NCBI GenBank assembly: GCA_036365455.1
Contig: JAWQUS010000004.1
Location: 3,293,501 to 3,357,500, forward strand
DNA: 64,000 nt
Direction of reading: 5' to 3'
Origin: Macrosoma leucophasiata
Lineage: Eukaryota; Arthropoda; Insecta; Lepidoptera; Hedylidae
Positions 1 through 11,231 of this stretch are shown piece by piece. The notes under the pieces were generated by a model that was not told where the DNA came from, searched no databases, and saw nothing but the letters and a program-made list of their open reading frames with translations. Numbering within the stretch: position 1 is the first letter of the stretch; each line of letters begins with the position of its first letter. The position numbers and the translations under genes are program-made.

Positions 1-18
1 GGAGCTCTACCACCAGTG
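1..18 (-). mobile_element. Bm1-like SINE, 5' head only, cut by window edge
   Basis: The first bases are the reverse complement of the family head (ggtggtagagctcc), which recurs many times in the window. The rest of the copy would lie to the left of the window. Confidence 0.6.
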
Positions 19-208
19 CATGTCAAAATCATGATATTTTTGATGTGACTAAACTTTATTTTCATTCTTTGTTTTTTTAATGTAGGAGTTATGTGTCTTT
101 TATATTATTATGAATTGCTCTATTTACATAAATAATTGGAAAAATTAATAATGAGATGACATTTTAATGTACTATTTATTTTTCGCAATAACACATGCGA
201 GTGAACTT

Positions 209-391
209 TAAGAAAAAAACGGAAAGAAAAATTTGACTTCGGGCAGGAATCGAACCTGCGACCTCAGGATAACCAGTCCAGCCGCTTTCTGGGACTTCGG
301 TAGCTTAGTGGTAAAGCGGCTGGACTGGTTAACCTGAGGTCGCAGGTTCGATTCCTGCCTGAAGTCAAATTTTTCTTTCCGTTTTTTCTTT
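209..391. repeat. Foldback repeat with tRNA-like sequence in both arms
   Basis: Arms 209-288 and 313-391 are near-perfect reverse complements around a loop of about 24 bp. The right arm plus loop gives a tRNA-like sequence on the plus strand at 294-365: a 7-bp acceptor stem (acttcgg with ctgaagt, one G-T pair), a D arm with box A (tagcttagtgg) and a T arm with box B (ggttcgattcc). The anticodon stem does not pair properly, so a working tRNA is unlikely. The left arm has the same acceptor, T and anticodon parts inverted. Outside the arms lies a T-rich stretch (ctttccgttttttctt) also seen beside the related copies at 16.1, 27.6 and 39.2 kb. I infer an inverted dimer of a tRNA-related SINE. Confidence 0.75.
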
Positions 392-862
392 AATTTCTAA
401 TGTTCACTGACATTATATTGCATTCAGATGGGGTATTTTGTGTCCAAAATTGAAAACTCGATGAAGTCCCCCAACATTAATTTTTTTACAACCTTCATTA
501 CCAAATTCTTCATCCACTCATCCCATCACCTCAACAAAGATACCTCTCAGACGTCCATACACATGTATCCTTTCAACATTCAATTTGCATATACTCATTT
601 AAATATACCCCTGAAAAGTGCTCGACTTTAAGATAAGGGATTAAAAAGAAAATGCCATCCCATTGTGGAGACACTCGTAAGCGGCGGAGCAATCATCCGA
701 GACGCTTGCTACGAAAAAAGGCGGGAAGTGGAAAAGGAAAAACTTGGAGGTAAAACATGTTATGAAGAAGGGTGCTTTGAAGAAAAGGATTCAGTTGTAT
801 GGACTACGGATGCGATAGTGAAATATAGGTATAAGATTCTTTATGTTTTTGTATTTTAACTA
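392..862. other. No feature seen
   Basis: AT-rich single-copy-looking DNA. Two short open frames (67 and 64 codons) resemble no family I know and have no coding signal beyond length. Confidence 0.4.
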
Positions 863-1065
863 GTGGCCCGCTCCGACTTCTCGCGGTTGCAATGTCACCT
901 ACCCTCATGTTATCTCCTATTCATCTTAGCGTGATGTTATATAAAGACTTTTTCCCGATAAATGGGCTATCTAACACTGAAAGAATTTTTCAAATCGGAC
1001 TAGTAGTTCCAGAGATTAGCGCCTTTAAGCAAACAAACAAACAAACGAACTCTTCAGCATGATAC
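863..1065 (-). mobile_element. Helitron-like remnant
   Basis: It begins actagtggcccg..., the reverse complement of a CTAG|T-type 3' end, and contains the phrase aaatcggactagtagttcc typical of abundant lepidopteran non-autonomous Helitron-like repeats. A related copy starts at 48143 and shares the words gcaatgt, cctaccctc and cttagcgtgatg. The assignment rests on the terminal CTAG and recalled family features. Confidence 0.45.
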
Positions 1066-1088
1066 TTTTTTTTGTGAAGTACTCATTA

Positions 1089-1400
1089 ACTGCCTCGGTA
1101 GCCTAGTGGTAGCAGGCCACTACTACTACGCTGAGGTCCTGGGTTCGATTCCCAGGTAGGGGGTTATCAGAGATGATGGTGTAAAGTCCATTATCTCTGG
1201 TTCTATTGGGATTTTTCCATTTTCTGGAAATTTCCCAGTACCTTGAAGTTTGGTAATGTGCCCGGAGATGTCAACAGGCTCGCCACCTGTTACATGGGCC
1301 AAAAACGTAACCGGCGAATCGTGGGTGTTTGCATGTATGCTTGAATGCATGCATTTACCTCTGCCTACCCCTTCGGGGATTACAGGCGTGAAGTTACGTT
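1089..1400 (+). mobile_element. tRNA-headed SINE (family A)
   Basis: The head has a box A (tagcctagtgg) and a box B within a perfect 5-bp T stem (ctggg/cccag around ttcgatt), so it looks like a Pol III promoter derived from a tRNA. The body continues with ttatctctggttctattggg, then ttccattttctgg, and ends ggattacaggcgtgaagttacg followed by a T run. Other copies lie at 40855-41165 (+), 55548-55852 (-) and 58535-58848 (+), with a decayed one at 63024-63145. No protein is expected. Confidence 0.75.
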
Positions 1401-2020
1401 TGTTTTTTTTTTTTTTACTCATTACAATGATATATAATATGTAGATTATCTCCAACGCAATAATCCTTTTCATAATAGACGCAAATATTTCTATCTTTTA
1501 AGGTCTTAAGTAAAATTTACAAAAAAAAAAAATATGTATAAAAGGCAGCAAAACAAACTGATGGTGAAATAGTTCCCTTCCAGTGCTAGTTGTGAATAAC
1601 GGGTAACAAGTGGAATATCTACGTAATCGCGAACGCGGAGCTCTCGCATGTATGACCGACGCATTATAATTTCAGGAGGCCCTTCAGCAAGCTCGTTAGT
1701 ATGACGTCATGGTTGTGACGTCATACGATGATTTTAGAGTGGCACTAGTGGTAAGTAAGTGTTAATAGAGATCTGAATGTAGTGTTCTGAGTTCAAAGCA
1801 GGAGTTATGTTTAGGTGACTCATTACATACTGATATTGTAATATTTTTTACTTGGTTTTCTTAAGCACTTATTTAAAATATAATGACATATATTTTGAAA
1901 TATTCTAAGGTTTTTGGGGTTTCGTAGTAAACCAGCGGCAGTAATCATTAAACATAAACATGCTTGTTTGCCGCCTACATTACATAAAAAACCAGTCAAG
2001 TGCATGTCGGGCCACGCGCA
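1401..2020. other. No feature seen
   Basis: AT-rich DNA with homopolymer A and T runs. No open frame or repeat in it matches a known family. Confidence 0.4.
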
Positions 2021-2526
2021 ATGTAGGGTTCCGTAGTTTTTGGGTTTGAATAATGTAATAAAAAAAAAATATTTTAGTTTATTTAAAATTTTCGAGTAAA
2101 ATACATAAATACATTTGGTCGACTATTACTACTCGCCAACTTGTAAAGCCAACTTAGGTGTGATAGTTTTCCTTTTGATTTCGTTGTACGTAGTTACTAC
2201 TATCGAACGTTTGAATTTCTAACAACAGCAACAACACAATTAAAAAAAAAAATGTAAAATTATGTTTGGACACCCCTAACATTTTTAAAAGACCTGTCCA
2301 AAGATATTCCACACTATATATAGAAAACGAGACGGAAAAAATATCCGCGCGTTATATGTAGGGGAGTTACCCTAAATAATTTTATTTTTCATGTTTTTAT
2401 TCTACCACTTTGTCGGCGTGATTAAGGTGTATACTTGTGCCTAATTTCAAGTACTAAATTTTTTGCGCTAAACCGCGGACAGACAGACGTAACTATAATG
2501 GTTACTTGTTTACTACGGAACCCTGA
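2021..2526. mobile_element. Possible non-autonomous element with gggttccgtag ends
   Basis: A left end tagggttccgtagttttt (about 2024) and a right end ctacggaaccctg (about 2513-2525) are inverted to each other over roughly 13 bp, giving an element of about 500 bp. The inside is AT-rich and has a short cagacagacg motif near the right end. A target duplication is not clear. Sequence like the right end also occurs near 62840-62876 (ggtaccctaaaaa). The superfamily is not assigned. Confidence 0.4.
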
Positions 2527-3026
2527 ACACTGACAATATTATACCTACCTACCGATTGAAAAAAAATGTCCTGTTTACGTCCCTAGGGTATTTGTATCGG
2601 CATATTTATATGAATATCTAATCCATTAAAGGACGGTTGGCTGTACAATAATCCAAATGATTAACGAAATCGTGAATAAAAAAAAGGTAAAGGACACTCT
2701 CAAATATTAACATTGAAGACATCATATCACCGATTACTTTCCAAAATGTATTTTTCAAGGATCACTGACGACTCCTTTTTATTCCTTGTCCTTTCTTCTC
2801 CATTTCTCCATTAATATTCATAAAGGAATTGACGGAGGGACGGAAAATGCTTGAAAATCATTTCAATTTTACGCGTGTATAGAAAACCTCATTTTTGTCG
2901 TTTGTTTGGCGTGTCGCCTTGTTGTGTTTCGTCCAAAACCTATTTATTTATATTTAAATTTATTATGTACAGCTAAAGGTTAAGAAAAATATTTTTACAC
3001 TTGTGATCTTTTATTACGTAAGGTAG
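2527..3026. other. No feature seen
   Basis: AT-rich, with no convincing open frame, tandem repeat or inverted repeat. Confidence 0.4.
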
Positions 3027-3245
3027 GTGGAGAAGAAGCATGCAGTCCACATTGATGTTAAGTGATGACTGCAGCCTATAGACACTCACACAATGACCAG
3101 AGGTCAAAACACAGATGTGTTGCCACTCCTGAGGCCTAAGGTGTTATGCCTCTGTGGCGGAAATTACAGAGCCGTATATTACCACCTGACCGGAACACGA
3201 TTGTGCTGAATACCACCAATTAGCGCCAAGTCTATTAGATAATCT
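3027..3245 (-). mobile_element. Bm1-like SINE, 5'-truncated
   Basis: Runs from the tail side (gcatgcagtccacattgatg) through the family body (cactcctgaggcctaagg, accacctgaccggaacacga) and stops near the conserved word attagataat. The promoter head is missing, as expected for incomplete reverse transcription. Confidence 0.7.
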
Positions 3246-4096
3246 TTCACGGTGGAAGCTATCCGCGTATGAAACTTGCTTCCTTTTGAAATTCGACAAG
3301 CTAATTCAGTTGTAACATTCAAAAATGACTCTACGATCATTACGTTACCCAGATCTTTCCCTTGTCGAGTTAAGTCCTGATCACCTAATAGTTGCCTATT
3401 ATTAGTTTTATTATATTAATATTTGTTTGTAAGCAACAATTTTACATTCACTTATTAGTACACCCCTATTACTTTAATTTACGCAGTTTCCTAAACCCAA
3501 AGATTGTCTGGAAGAGATTCTTGGTTCAGTTATGAGTCATTCGAGATCTATGGTAGGACATGGCAAGCAATCGGCGTAAAATCACTGCCGAAAATGCAAC
3601 GCTACCTCCCGGACTATAAGTAAATTTTTTATCAGTGCAGAAATTTAGGACTTCAATTTGAATTACGTTTTAATAGTTCCCACTTATAAATAAGTAAGTA
3701 CAAGATATTTAGAGTAATTCAAATTTAGCTAAATATTTAGATCATAAATCAACACAATCACAAATTTATACAAACTGTCATCAATGCATAAGAATAATAA
3801 TAAACTATGCACTCAATCTTCCATCCTCGCTGAATGTTTCTACAAAACAAAACAATAATCACTTGCAACCTTGTCTAATTTAGCGTTACCTACATACTCC
3901 ACTGAACTGTTTGCACTGTTGCCTATTTTTAATTACACAGAGTATCAAGTGAGTATTGCGTATTAGTGCATTTTCTGTAGCTCTCCCGCTGTGAATCATT
4001 GGGTACGGGAATAGAGTGTGTGATACAATAATGCGGTGGATAGTCGTCTACAAATGAATTGGCCTTTTTGAATATTTCAAATCATTTTACATATTA
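3246..4096. other. No feature seen
   Basis: AT-rich DNA without a recognisable gene or repeat. The last bases (taataatgg) belong to the tail of the next element. Confidence 0.4.
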
Positions 4097-4441
4097 ATAA
4101 TGGCATCCCATTATACGTCCCACTGCTGGGCACGAGTCTCTCCCCTTTTTGGGGGGAGGCCTGGAGCTTACTCCATCACGCTGCTCCAATGCGGGTTGGT
4201 GGAGATAAGGGTTAGTGGCCAACCTGTTGTCTGATGTTTTCAAACCGCCCATAAGGCCACCGACAAGGTTTAACGACTGCTATCTATAGATAGCAACCGG
4301 GACCGACGGGTCCGAAACACGGAAACGCGCATTTTGATTTGCCATTAGCGGTCACCCATCACACACCCGACCGCGCCCGTAAAGCTTAACCGAGTAGATC
4401 GCTTACAATCAACACCAGCCGCGGGGCCATGCGCGCTTCAT
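4097..4441 (-). mobile_element. 5S-rRNA-headed SINE
   Basis: Read on the minus strand, the first 100 bases contain gcgcatggccccgcggctgg, then ttaagc...gggcgcggtcgggtg and gatgggtgaccgctaatgg. The last two correspond in order and spacing to the internal promoter region of 5S rRNA (a box A-like segment followed by box C, gatgggngaccgc). The body follows (ccgtcggtcccggttgctat) and the tail is gcccagcagtgggacgtat plus gccattatta. I class it as a 5S-derived (SINE3-type) element. Five more long copies or parts are listed below. Confidence 0.7.
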
Positions 4442-4682
4442 TTGCGCGAAATAATAATAAACAAAACGACAGCACACTAACAATCTTACTATACTTACCA
4501 CACATACACAGTTTTACCAGGACAAAAACACAAAATTATACGTTGACGCGTGACTATATTGTGACAGTTGTCGATGCGTAGTGCATCAGTTTATTGTTAC
4601 ACACACACGTACAAGGTCATTCCACGAGTGCGTGTGTGCGTTTGAGCGAAAGAAAGTCGATGGACAGTACTTTAATAATATC

Positions 4683-5031
4683 TGGTGGTAGAACTCCAGT
4701 GACGGAGCTCGCGGGCGTAGGCACTACCGCATTACCTAATATACCTACTTGCGGCTAAATGGTAGTGTTCTTTCCTGGTAGTGTAATTTCCGGCACAGAG
4801 GCATAACAGTTTAGGCCTCAGGAGTGGTAACGCATCTGCATTTTGACCTTGATCTGTATATTATAGGCTGCAGTCATTACTTAACATCAATATGAACTGC
4901 ATGCTTGATTGCCACTTCCATCACATAAAAAAACTGTCAATGCTTATGGTAGCAGTGTGCAACACTAGCACTATCGTGTTTCGGTCAGGTGGTAATGTAC
5001 GGCCCTGTAATTTCCGGCACAGAGGCATAAC
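4683..5031 (+). mobile_element. Bm1-like SINE, head-to-tail partial dimer
   Basis: A complete copy (ggtggtagaactccagtgac to cacttccatcacataaaaaa, about 4683-4931) is followed at once by a second copy that begins mid-body (ggtagcagtgtgcaacac...ggtcaggtggtaatgtac) and breaks off at cataacacc. The first copy has lost part of the ggtcaggtggtaatgtacgg region. It shares private variants with the copy at 5878, including gatctgtat and tcattacttaacatcaatat. Confidence 0.7.
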
Positions 5032-5319
5032 ACCTTTTTTTTATGTATTCAAAGTGGCAAACAAGCATGCAGTTCACATTGATGTTAAGTGATGACTGTA
5101 GCCTATAGACACACACACAAAGACCAAGGTCAAAATGCAAATGCGTTACCACTCCTGAGGCCTACGGTGTTTTGACTCTGTGCCGGAAATTACAGGGCCG
5201 TACATTACCATCTGACCGGAACACGATAATGCTGAACACTGCCATTTAGCGGCAAGTATATTAGGTAATGCGGTGGTGCCTACGCCCGCGAGGTCCGTCA
5301 CTGGAGCTCTACCATCAGC
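5032..5319 (-). mobile_element. Bm1-like SINE, full length
   Basis: Minus-strand copy from the A-tail (ttttatgtattcaaagtggc) to the head (ggagctctaccatcag). It contains the body words ggtcaaaatgc, cactcctgaggcct, ttacagggccgtac and gacgg/ccgtcactggag. It lies back to back with plus-strand pieces on both sides, so 4683-5458 is a SINE-on-SINE cluster. Confidence 0.8.
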
Positions 5320-5458
5320 GGAAATACCTTATGCCTCAGGAGTGGTAACGCATATGCACTTTGAGCTTAGTCTTTTTGTAAGTGTCTATAGGCTGCAGTC
5401 ATCACTTAATATCAATATAAACTGCATGCTTGTTTGCCACTTCAAATACATAAAACCA
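5320..5458 (+). mobile_element. Bm1-like SINE, 3' half
   Basis: Starts inside the body (cttatgcctcaggagtggta) and ends with tgccacttcaaatacataaaa. The head is absent. Confidence 0.7.
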
Positions 5459-5877
5459 TACCAAGGGGTGTAAAATTGTAGACAACCGTTGTAATGTTCC
5501 GAAATAAACATATATTTTTTCTAATCTATCAAAATGCATTCGAAGTTACTGCTATATCTTAATTATTTCCGTTCTATGCATTGAGGGCTTACGGATTTTA
5601 TTTAACTTGAAATTAATTATATTGTTATCACATAAAAGCTGAAGTTCCACAAAAATTGTAAGGGATTATGAGTTAAGACGCATTTGTAATTGTAATTTGT
5701 GAAATTGGTGCATTTAATCCGCTTTGAACACTGTTTTTGTTTTAACGCTATTTATTTTGGAAATTCAATCAGAGGCTTTTTATCAATCTTGCAGATAAGA
5801 ACGCCATAGTTTTCGTAATTCTCCTGTTTTTTTATTGTCTACGGCTGGATATTGATCGACTTCAAAACATGAGGTTC
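5459..5877. other. No feature seen
   Basis: AT-rich spacer with no supported gene or repeat. Confidence 0.4.
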
Positions 5878-6175
5878 TATGGTAGAAGAGCCTAGTGAGG
5901 GAGCTCGCGGGCGTAGGCACCACCGCATTACCTAATATACTTGCCGCTAAATGGTAGTGTTCAGCACTATCTTGTTTCGGTCAGTACGGCCCTGTAATTT
6001 CCGGCACACAGGCATAACAGTTTACGCCTCAGGAGTGGTAACGCATCTGCATTTTGACCTTGATCTGTATCTTATAGGCTGCAGTCATTACTTAACATCA
6101 ATATGAACTGCATGCTTGATTGCCACTTCCATCACATAAAAAAACTGCCAATGCTTATGGTAGCAGTGTGCAACA
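5878..6175 (+). mobile_element. Bm1-like SINE with shared downstream flank
   Basis: A near-full copy whose 3' part and the next 30 bp (caatgcttatggtagcagtg) match the copy at 4683. That means either one duplicated source or a locally duplicated block. Beyond 6175 the two diverge. Confidence 0.7.
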
Positions 6176-6326
6176 GTGACAACGCTCTACAAAGTCGGAA
6201 CTAGCCGATTGTCTCTTTCCTAAACTCTATTTGCTATATTTTTTAGTGGGTACCTACTGTACATTGAAGTCACTGGTTTTTATGTAGATCTTTATGGGTT
6301 ATAGTATTACCATCACTGTGAACTGT

Positions 6327-6614
6327 ATTTTTTTTTATGTTATCGAAGTGGCAGGGAAGCATGCAGTTCACATTGATGTTAAGTGATGACTGCAGCCTAT
6401 AGGCACTCACACAAAGACCGAGGTCAAAATGCAGATGCGTTACCACTCCTGAGGCCTGAGGTGTTATGCCTCTGTGCCGGAAATGACAGGGCCGTAAATC
6501 ACCACCTGACCGGAACACGATAGTGCTGAACACTACCATTTAGCGGCAAGTATATTAAGTAATTCGGTGGTGCCTTCGCCCGCGAGCTCCGCAACTCGAG
6601 CTCTGCCACCAGTA
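6327..6614 (-). mobile_element. Bm1-like SINE, full length
   Basis: Minus-strand copy from a run of nine T and atgttatcgaagtggc to gagctctgccaccagt. All body landmarks are in order. Apparent protein frames across it are by-products of the repeat. Confidence 0.8.
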
Positions 6615-7032
6615 AATGCTGTATGCTTATTTGCCACTTCAAATCATAAAAAATCACAAGACAAGGCAAGTTTTAAATCCTTGATAAAATATCTGATAAC
6701 CCATGGCTAGAGCTTGAAGGACGTATCCTTGAAAATGCTTTCATGAATCATATCATGAGTAACACTCTCGAGTAGGTATTATTCGAAAAAATAATATTAA
6801 AACACTTTCGTGATTTTTGAGCTTATCGTAGAATTGTAGATTGCCTTGATTTCTTTCAAACATTTTATTATGTTCTTAGGTATTTTTTGTCATGAAGGTA
6901 GTAACAATTAATGGTAGTAGAGGTCCAATGCAGAAAATTTCACTTTTATGATTATAACTTCACAATATGTGTTACATTTAACGAAAAATGGTTGAATCTT
7001 AATATTTTTTTTACTAAAATGTAGTAGGTTCA
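6615..7032. other. No feature seen
   Basis: A short SINE-tail echo (gcttatttgccacttcaaat, 6627-6646) is followed by unremarkable AT-rich DNA. Confidence 0.4.
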
Positions 7033-7314
7033 ATGGTGGTAGTACTCCAGTGACGGAGCTCGCAGGCGTAAGCACCACCGCATTACCTAATATACTTGCC
7101 GCTAAATGGTGGTGTTCAGCACTATCGTGTTCCGGTCAGGTGGCAATGTACGGCCATGCAATTTCCGGCACAGAGGCATAACACCTTAGGCCTCAGGAGT
7201 GGTAACGCGTCTGCATTTTGACCTTGGTCTTTGTGTAAATGTCTAAAGGTTGCAGTCATCACTTAACATCAATGTGAACTGCATGCCTGTTTGCCACTTC
7301 CATTACATAAAAGA
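7033..7314 (+). mobile_element. Bm1-like SINE, full length
   Basis: Starts ggtggtagtactccagtgac and ends cacttccattacataaaaga. The order of landmarks matches the window consensus throughout. Confidence 0.8.
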
Positions 7315-7535
7315 AAAAGGTAGAGGTAGTATGGTAACGAAAATAATGAAACTATAACATTCTACCATAACAATGGTGTGTAAAATATTATGCATATCCT
7401 TAAACTATTGAAATAAATTCACATTAAAACATTAATACGTTACATTCAAATTAAATGAACAATCTCTTATACATATATTATCAAATCATTAGTTATAATA
7501 CGTCATTAGTTATAATACATCACATCATAGTTATA

Positions 7536-8210
7536 ATACGAGGAATAAGAACAAGTTGTCTCTGCCAAGTTTTCGACTGGCGAAAACTAATACATCTTTC
7601 CTAAAATATAGTGTAGAATTTTATAACAAGATCCCAGCCGGGATTGCTGAACTCACCGATGGTAAATTCAAAGCATTAATTAAACGCACTCTATGTAAAA
7701 AGGCTTACTATAAACTCGAGGACTATCTCAAGGATAGAAATGTTTGGCTAAATGCTGATCTAGCTCCACAAAGGTGTTAAATGTAATAATCAAAGTGTAA
7801 TGTTGATGTTATATTGTTAATTTTCAGCTTGTTTAAATTATGGAAAATTGTAAAAATATGCCTAAGAGATATTTTTAAAAGAGCCGACTGAGTTTTTCTC
7901 AGATCATATTGGCCTTTGGAACCTTACCGGTGAATGACAAAGAATGACTCTTTTTCTTTTCTTTTTACTCTTTGTTATCAGTTTGTAAAGGGGAAAAGAG
8001 ACATTCTACTGATATACTTTTTACATTAGTTTATGACATTTAGTTTTATCTTAGTGATATTCTTGACTTTACATATATTTTTTATCTTGTTTGACATGTA
8101 TATCAATTGTTATTCGCTTTAATTTATTTTGTTTGTTTTTGACGTGTCATAAGAGGTGCCTGTCACCCTAAATGAATAAATGAGTTTCTGATTCTGATTC
8201 TGATTCATTA
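7536..8210 (+). pseudogene. 3' end of a non-LTR retrotransposon (Jockey/CR1-like) with TTCTGA tail
   Basis: The frame at about 7538-7780 encodes a C-terminal segment with the pattern LPSFRL...FYNKIP then KAYYKLEDYL. This is the usual ending of reverse transcriptase proteins in several insect LINEs. It is followed by about 400 bp of AT-rich 3' untranslated sequence and a (ttctga)n-type end near 8190-8208, after gaataaatgagtttctgatt. The reverse transcriptase core is missing, so this is a 5'-truncated dead copy. A tail fragment of the same family lies at 26033-26175 on the minus strand. The exact clade is an inference. Confidence 0.6.
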
Positions 8211-9060
8211 ACAGCAACAACAAATTGTCATCACCAAAAATGCACTCCTTAAGACAAGTATGTCAAAGATTTAATTAAGAAATTGAGTACCTATATTTTA
8301 TTAAAGAACTAGCTGTACCCTGTTTGTTGTGGTTTTGCTCAACCTTTTATGCTTTTAAAGAACTATCCAATGAGTTCTTCAAATCCATAAAAGCGTCAGA
8401 AAAAAAAACACTTGTACTTAAAAAAATATTCCTTTTGTACCACTTTGCTCTTGGTTTACAGCTATGTAGTACAAAAAGTATCTGCACGACATGGCGAAAC
8501 CATATGGGTTCCTTGTCTACGGAACCCGAATAAAATAGCGCGAAGTCAAAAGCGGAAGCAACTATAAACTTTGACACAGTGAATCATTGTCGGTAATCTC
8601 GACAGTCATGAAAACCATCCAATAAAGTTTAAGCTCGACAGCCCCTAACATTGTTTTGTGGGGCAATTAATTTCGTACTAAATACTAAAATAAGTTTATT
8701 TCACACTAAACTCTGGGGAAAATCATCTTTGAAAAACTTACTAGTGTGGAGAAGGCTTATCTATTATTTATTTTTACCCACGACTGAACGGGGAGAGTAT
8801 ATGCGTTTAGGGTGAGACTGGTGAGAGGTTGTTTATTTATTTGTTCTTTACTTTTTGGACTCAATTCATAGGAATATAACTGTCGTTGAATGAACCGCAC
8901 ATATTATTTCTACTTGTTTTTATTTTTAATTCATTATTACAACGGCTATTATTAGCGCTGTCAAATGTATACAAATAAATAAAATTGGAGTGTCTGTTTG
9001 TAATACAAAAATAACCGCTTTGTACTAAATGTATATGTATGTATACACGGTACATATACC
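8211..9060. other. Mostly featureless; possible transposon remnants
   Basis: Contains an actagctgtaccctg word near 8311 (Helitron-like end) and a small hairpin gggttcc...ggaaccc near 8506-8527. No gene is supported; the two overlapping short open frames near 8324-8577 have no recognisable domain. Confidence 0.35.
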
Positions 9061-9310
9061 AAAACAACATTTTTTATAATTTTTGTCTGTCTGTCTGCCT
9101 GTATGTCTGTCTGTTTGTCTATCTGTCTGTTTATTCCCGCTAATCTCGGGAACGGCTGGACCGATTTTGACGGGACTTTCACTGGCAGATAGCTTATGTA
9201 ATAAGGAGTAACGTAGGCTACTTTTATACTAGCTGTGCCCACGACTTGGTCCGGGTAGGTACTGAAAAATCATAAAAAAAATGCGGACACAGTCGCGGGC
9301 ACAGCTAGTA
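9061..9310. mobile_element. Helitron-like miniature with inverted CTAG ends
   Basis: A (gtct)n stretch at 9084-9131 is followed by aacggctggaccgattttga, a phrase common in lepidopteran non-autonomous Helitrons. At 9229-9310 the words actagctgtgcccacgac and gtcgcgggcacagctagt form an inverted pair about 80 bp apart, so two opposed 3' ends lie close together. Confidence 0.5.
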
Positions 9311-9772
9311 AAAAATAAAATAGGTTGACAAACATCGTCGTCGGTGATTCTTAACTGTTTTGTTTTTGCCTGTTTAAACATAGATTAATACACGGAACAA
9401 AAACACTTCAACCATCATTCAAACGTAACCCATATATGAACGAAATAGAAAAAAAGTATCACACGTGTCCATTGACCTATTAACGTCAGAACAAAAACAA
9501 AGTGTGCAGTCTAAAATAGTTTTACGAGCGATGATTGCGCAAGCGCATCATATAAATTAATATCATGCAGTTGCATAGTGCATCTTATTATTAAACACGA
9601 GCGGGGGACACAATAAAGTGGGTGAAGTATAAATGTGTCTGGAGTCAGCAAAATTCAAAGATTACTTCGATAACAATACTGATTTTAATGTTCATATTCT
9701 CAAATCCAAAAGATAAATAGATCGATCCACTTAAGGAGCTTTATACCTAGCGGAATACACTCTCAATTCTCA
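9311..9772. other. No feature seen
   Basis: AT-rich spacer without supported features. Confidence 0.4.
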
Positions 9773-9826
9773 CTGGTGGTAGAGCTCAGTGACGGAGCTC
9801 ACTTCCATTACATAAAAAAAATACAC
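9773..9826 (+). mobile_element. Bm1-like SINE reduced to head plus tail
   Basis: The first 27 bp of the family (ggtggtagagctcagtgacg to gagctc) are joined directly to its last 22 bp (acttccattacataaaaaaa). About 235 bp of body are missing and both element ends are kept. Confidence 0.7.
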
Positions 9827-9989
9827 GACATAACGATTAACCATCAGGTGCTGGTAGATAGAAATAAAATAGTAAAAGTAGATAGTAAAATAACAACAAA
9901 GCAAGGGGGCGACTGACTGATAACGAAAATATAAGTTGCATCCAAGTATACAAAGGAATGATAAGCCAAATCGAATCGGCAGTGTCGGC

Positions 9990-10639
9990 AATAAACTGCT
10001 TAGGCCTAAAGGTAGGAAACGCTCCTAAGGTGAGACTTAAAGTTTTTCTGAAAATGTCTTCAAGCTGATGTTATGCACCATTAATTTGAACAGCATGGCA
10101 TTATTGTCATTTTTAAATCTTAGCATTTACCTCATGTTTAAAGGCATAGTTTTGAATAAAGTTAAAGTCCAAGAAGTTGAAGAGATTGTTTTAAAAATTG
10201 GCAGGAATAAGCATTCCAATTTAACTTTTGATTTAACGCCAGTATATCCAGTATTTCCATCGAAGTACTAAGTACTTTATCACCCTGGAACTTCTAGTTA
10301 TTCAAACGATCAAAAATAAACTTGTGGCTTCGTGCCAAGTTGTGTTCACATCTGTTGGTGAGTAAATTTCGCTATCATGTCCTGATGAGCTTATACATCT
10401 CGTGTCCTTTTCTTAATTAAGGTGTTGAAAAGGGATGAAGAAACGTGCGAAGTATTATAAAATGATTAAGGGTTTGTTGGTGAAACGCATCCAGTCAATT
10501 TAGGTTAAATATATCTTAGCGATGTAATCTATATAAAATACAGCAAAATATGCGACTATACTGATTTCCTTGTTAGGGATGGCAGCTTCCTAAGAGCACT
10601 TTAAAAACTTGATATCTTTTTGTCCTGATGGTTATATAC
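9990..10639. other. No feature seen
   Basis: One 67-codon open frame (10068-10271) is present but resembles no family I know. Confidence 0.35.
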
Positions 10640-10938
10640 GTCACTGGAGCTCTACCACCAAAATATGAATATCTTTGTGTTATGAATTCAATTAGAAAAT
10701 ATCTGCTCGCAGGCGTAGGCACCACCGCATTACCTAATATAACTACTTGCCAACGGTAGTGATCAGCACTATCGGTTTCCGGTCAGGTGGTAATGTACGG
10801 CCCTGTTATTTTCGGTACAGAGGCATAACACTTTGGGCCTCAGGAGTGGTAACGAATCTGCATTTCGATTTTGATATTTGTGTGAGTGTCTAAAGGCTGC
10901 AGTCATCACTTAACCACTTTATTACGTAAAAAACCCTT
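10640..10938. mobile_element. Two Bm1-like SINE pieces in opposite orientation
   Basis: A minus-strand head fragment (gtcactggagctctaccacc, about 10640-10660) is followed by a plus-strand copy from 10689 (gctcgcaggcgtaggcacca) to about 10937 (tattacgtaaaaaa). The plus copy has lost the aacatcaatgtgaactgcat part near its tail. Confidence 0.65.
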
Positions 10939-11231
10939 TTTCAGTAAACAATAAAGCCTACGCCACACTAAGTTACCAATAACAAAAACACAAGTGCCGA
11001 ACTTTATTAAACGTAAAATGTATTGGAATCATTTAATTTGGGAGTCAGTCAGCACATTTTATTTTACTGTTGCATTAACGATGTAATTGTATTCTATATT
11101 GATGGGGCGATGAAAAGAAAAAGATTGTAAAAGGGATTTCATTAACAGTAATATTCCATTTGTTTACATTATGTGAAACAGTAGATTAAAAACTTTATTA
11201 AAATTTCTTAGATGATTGGTTTTTCTACGAG

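Noticed and set aside
6270..6539. 89-codon minus-strand frame, and similar ones at 5273, 28211 and 14118
   Set aside because: They fall on Bm1-like SINE copies and repeat the same peptide words in each copy, reflecting the repeat and not a gene.
9084..9131. (gtct)n stretch as a stand-alone feature
   Set aside because: The same tetranucleotide recurs next to Helitron-like words in other places (16483, 54800, 57376), so it is part of that element type.
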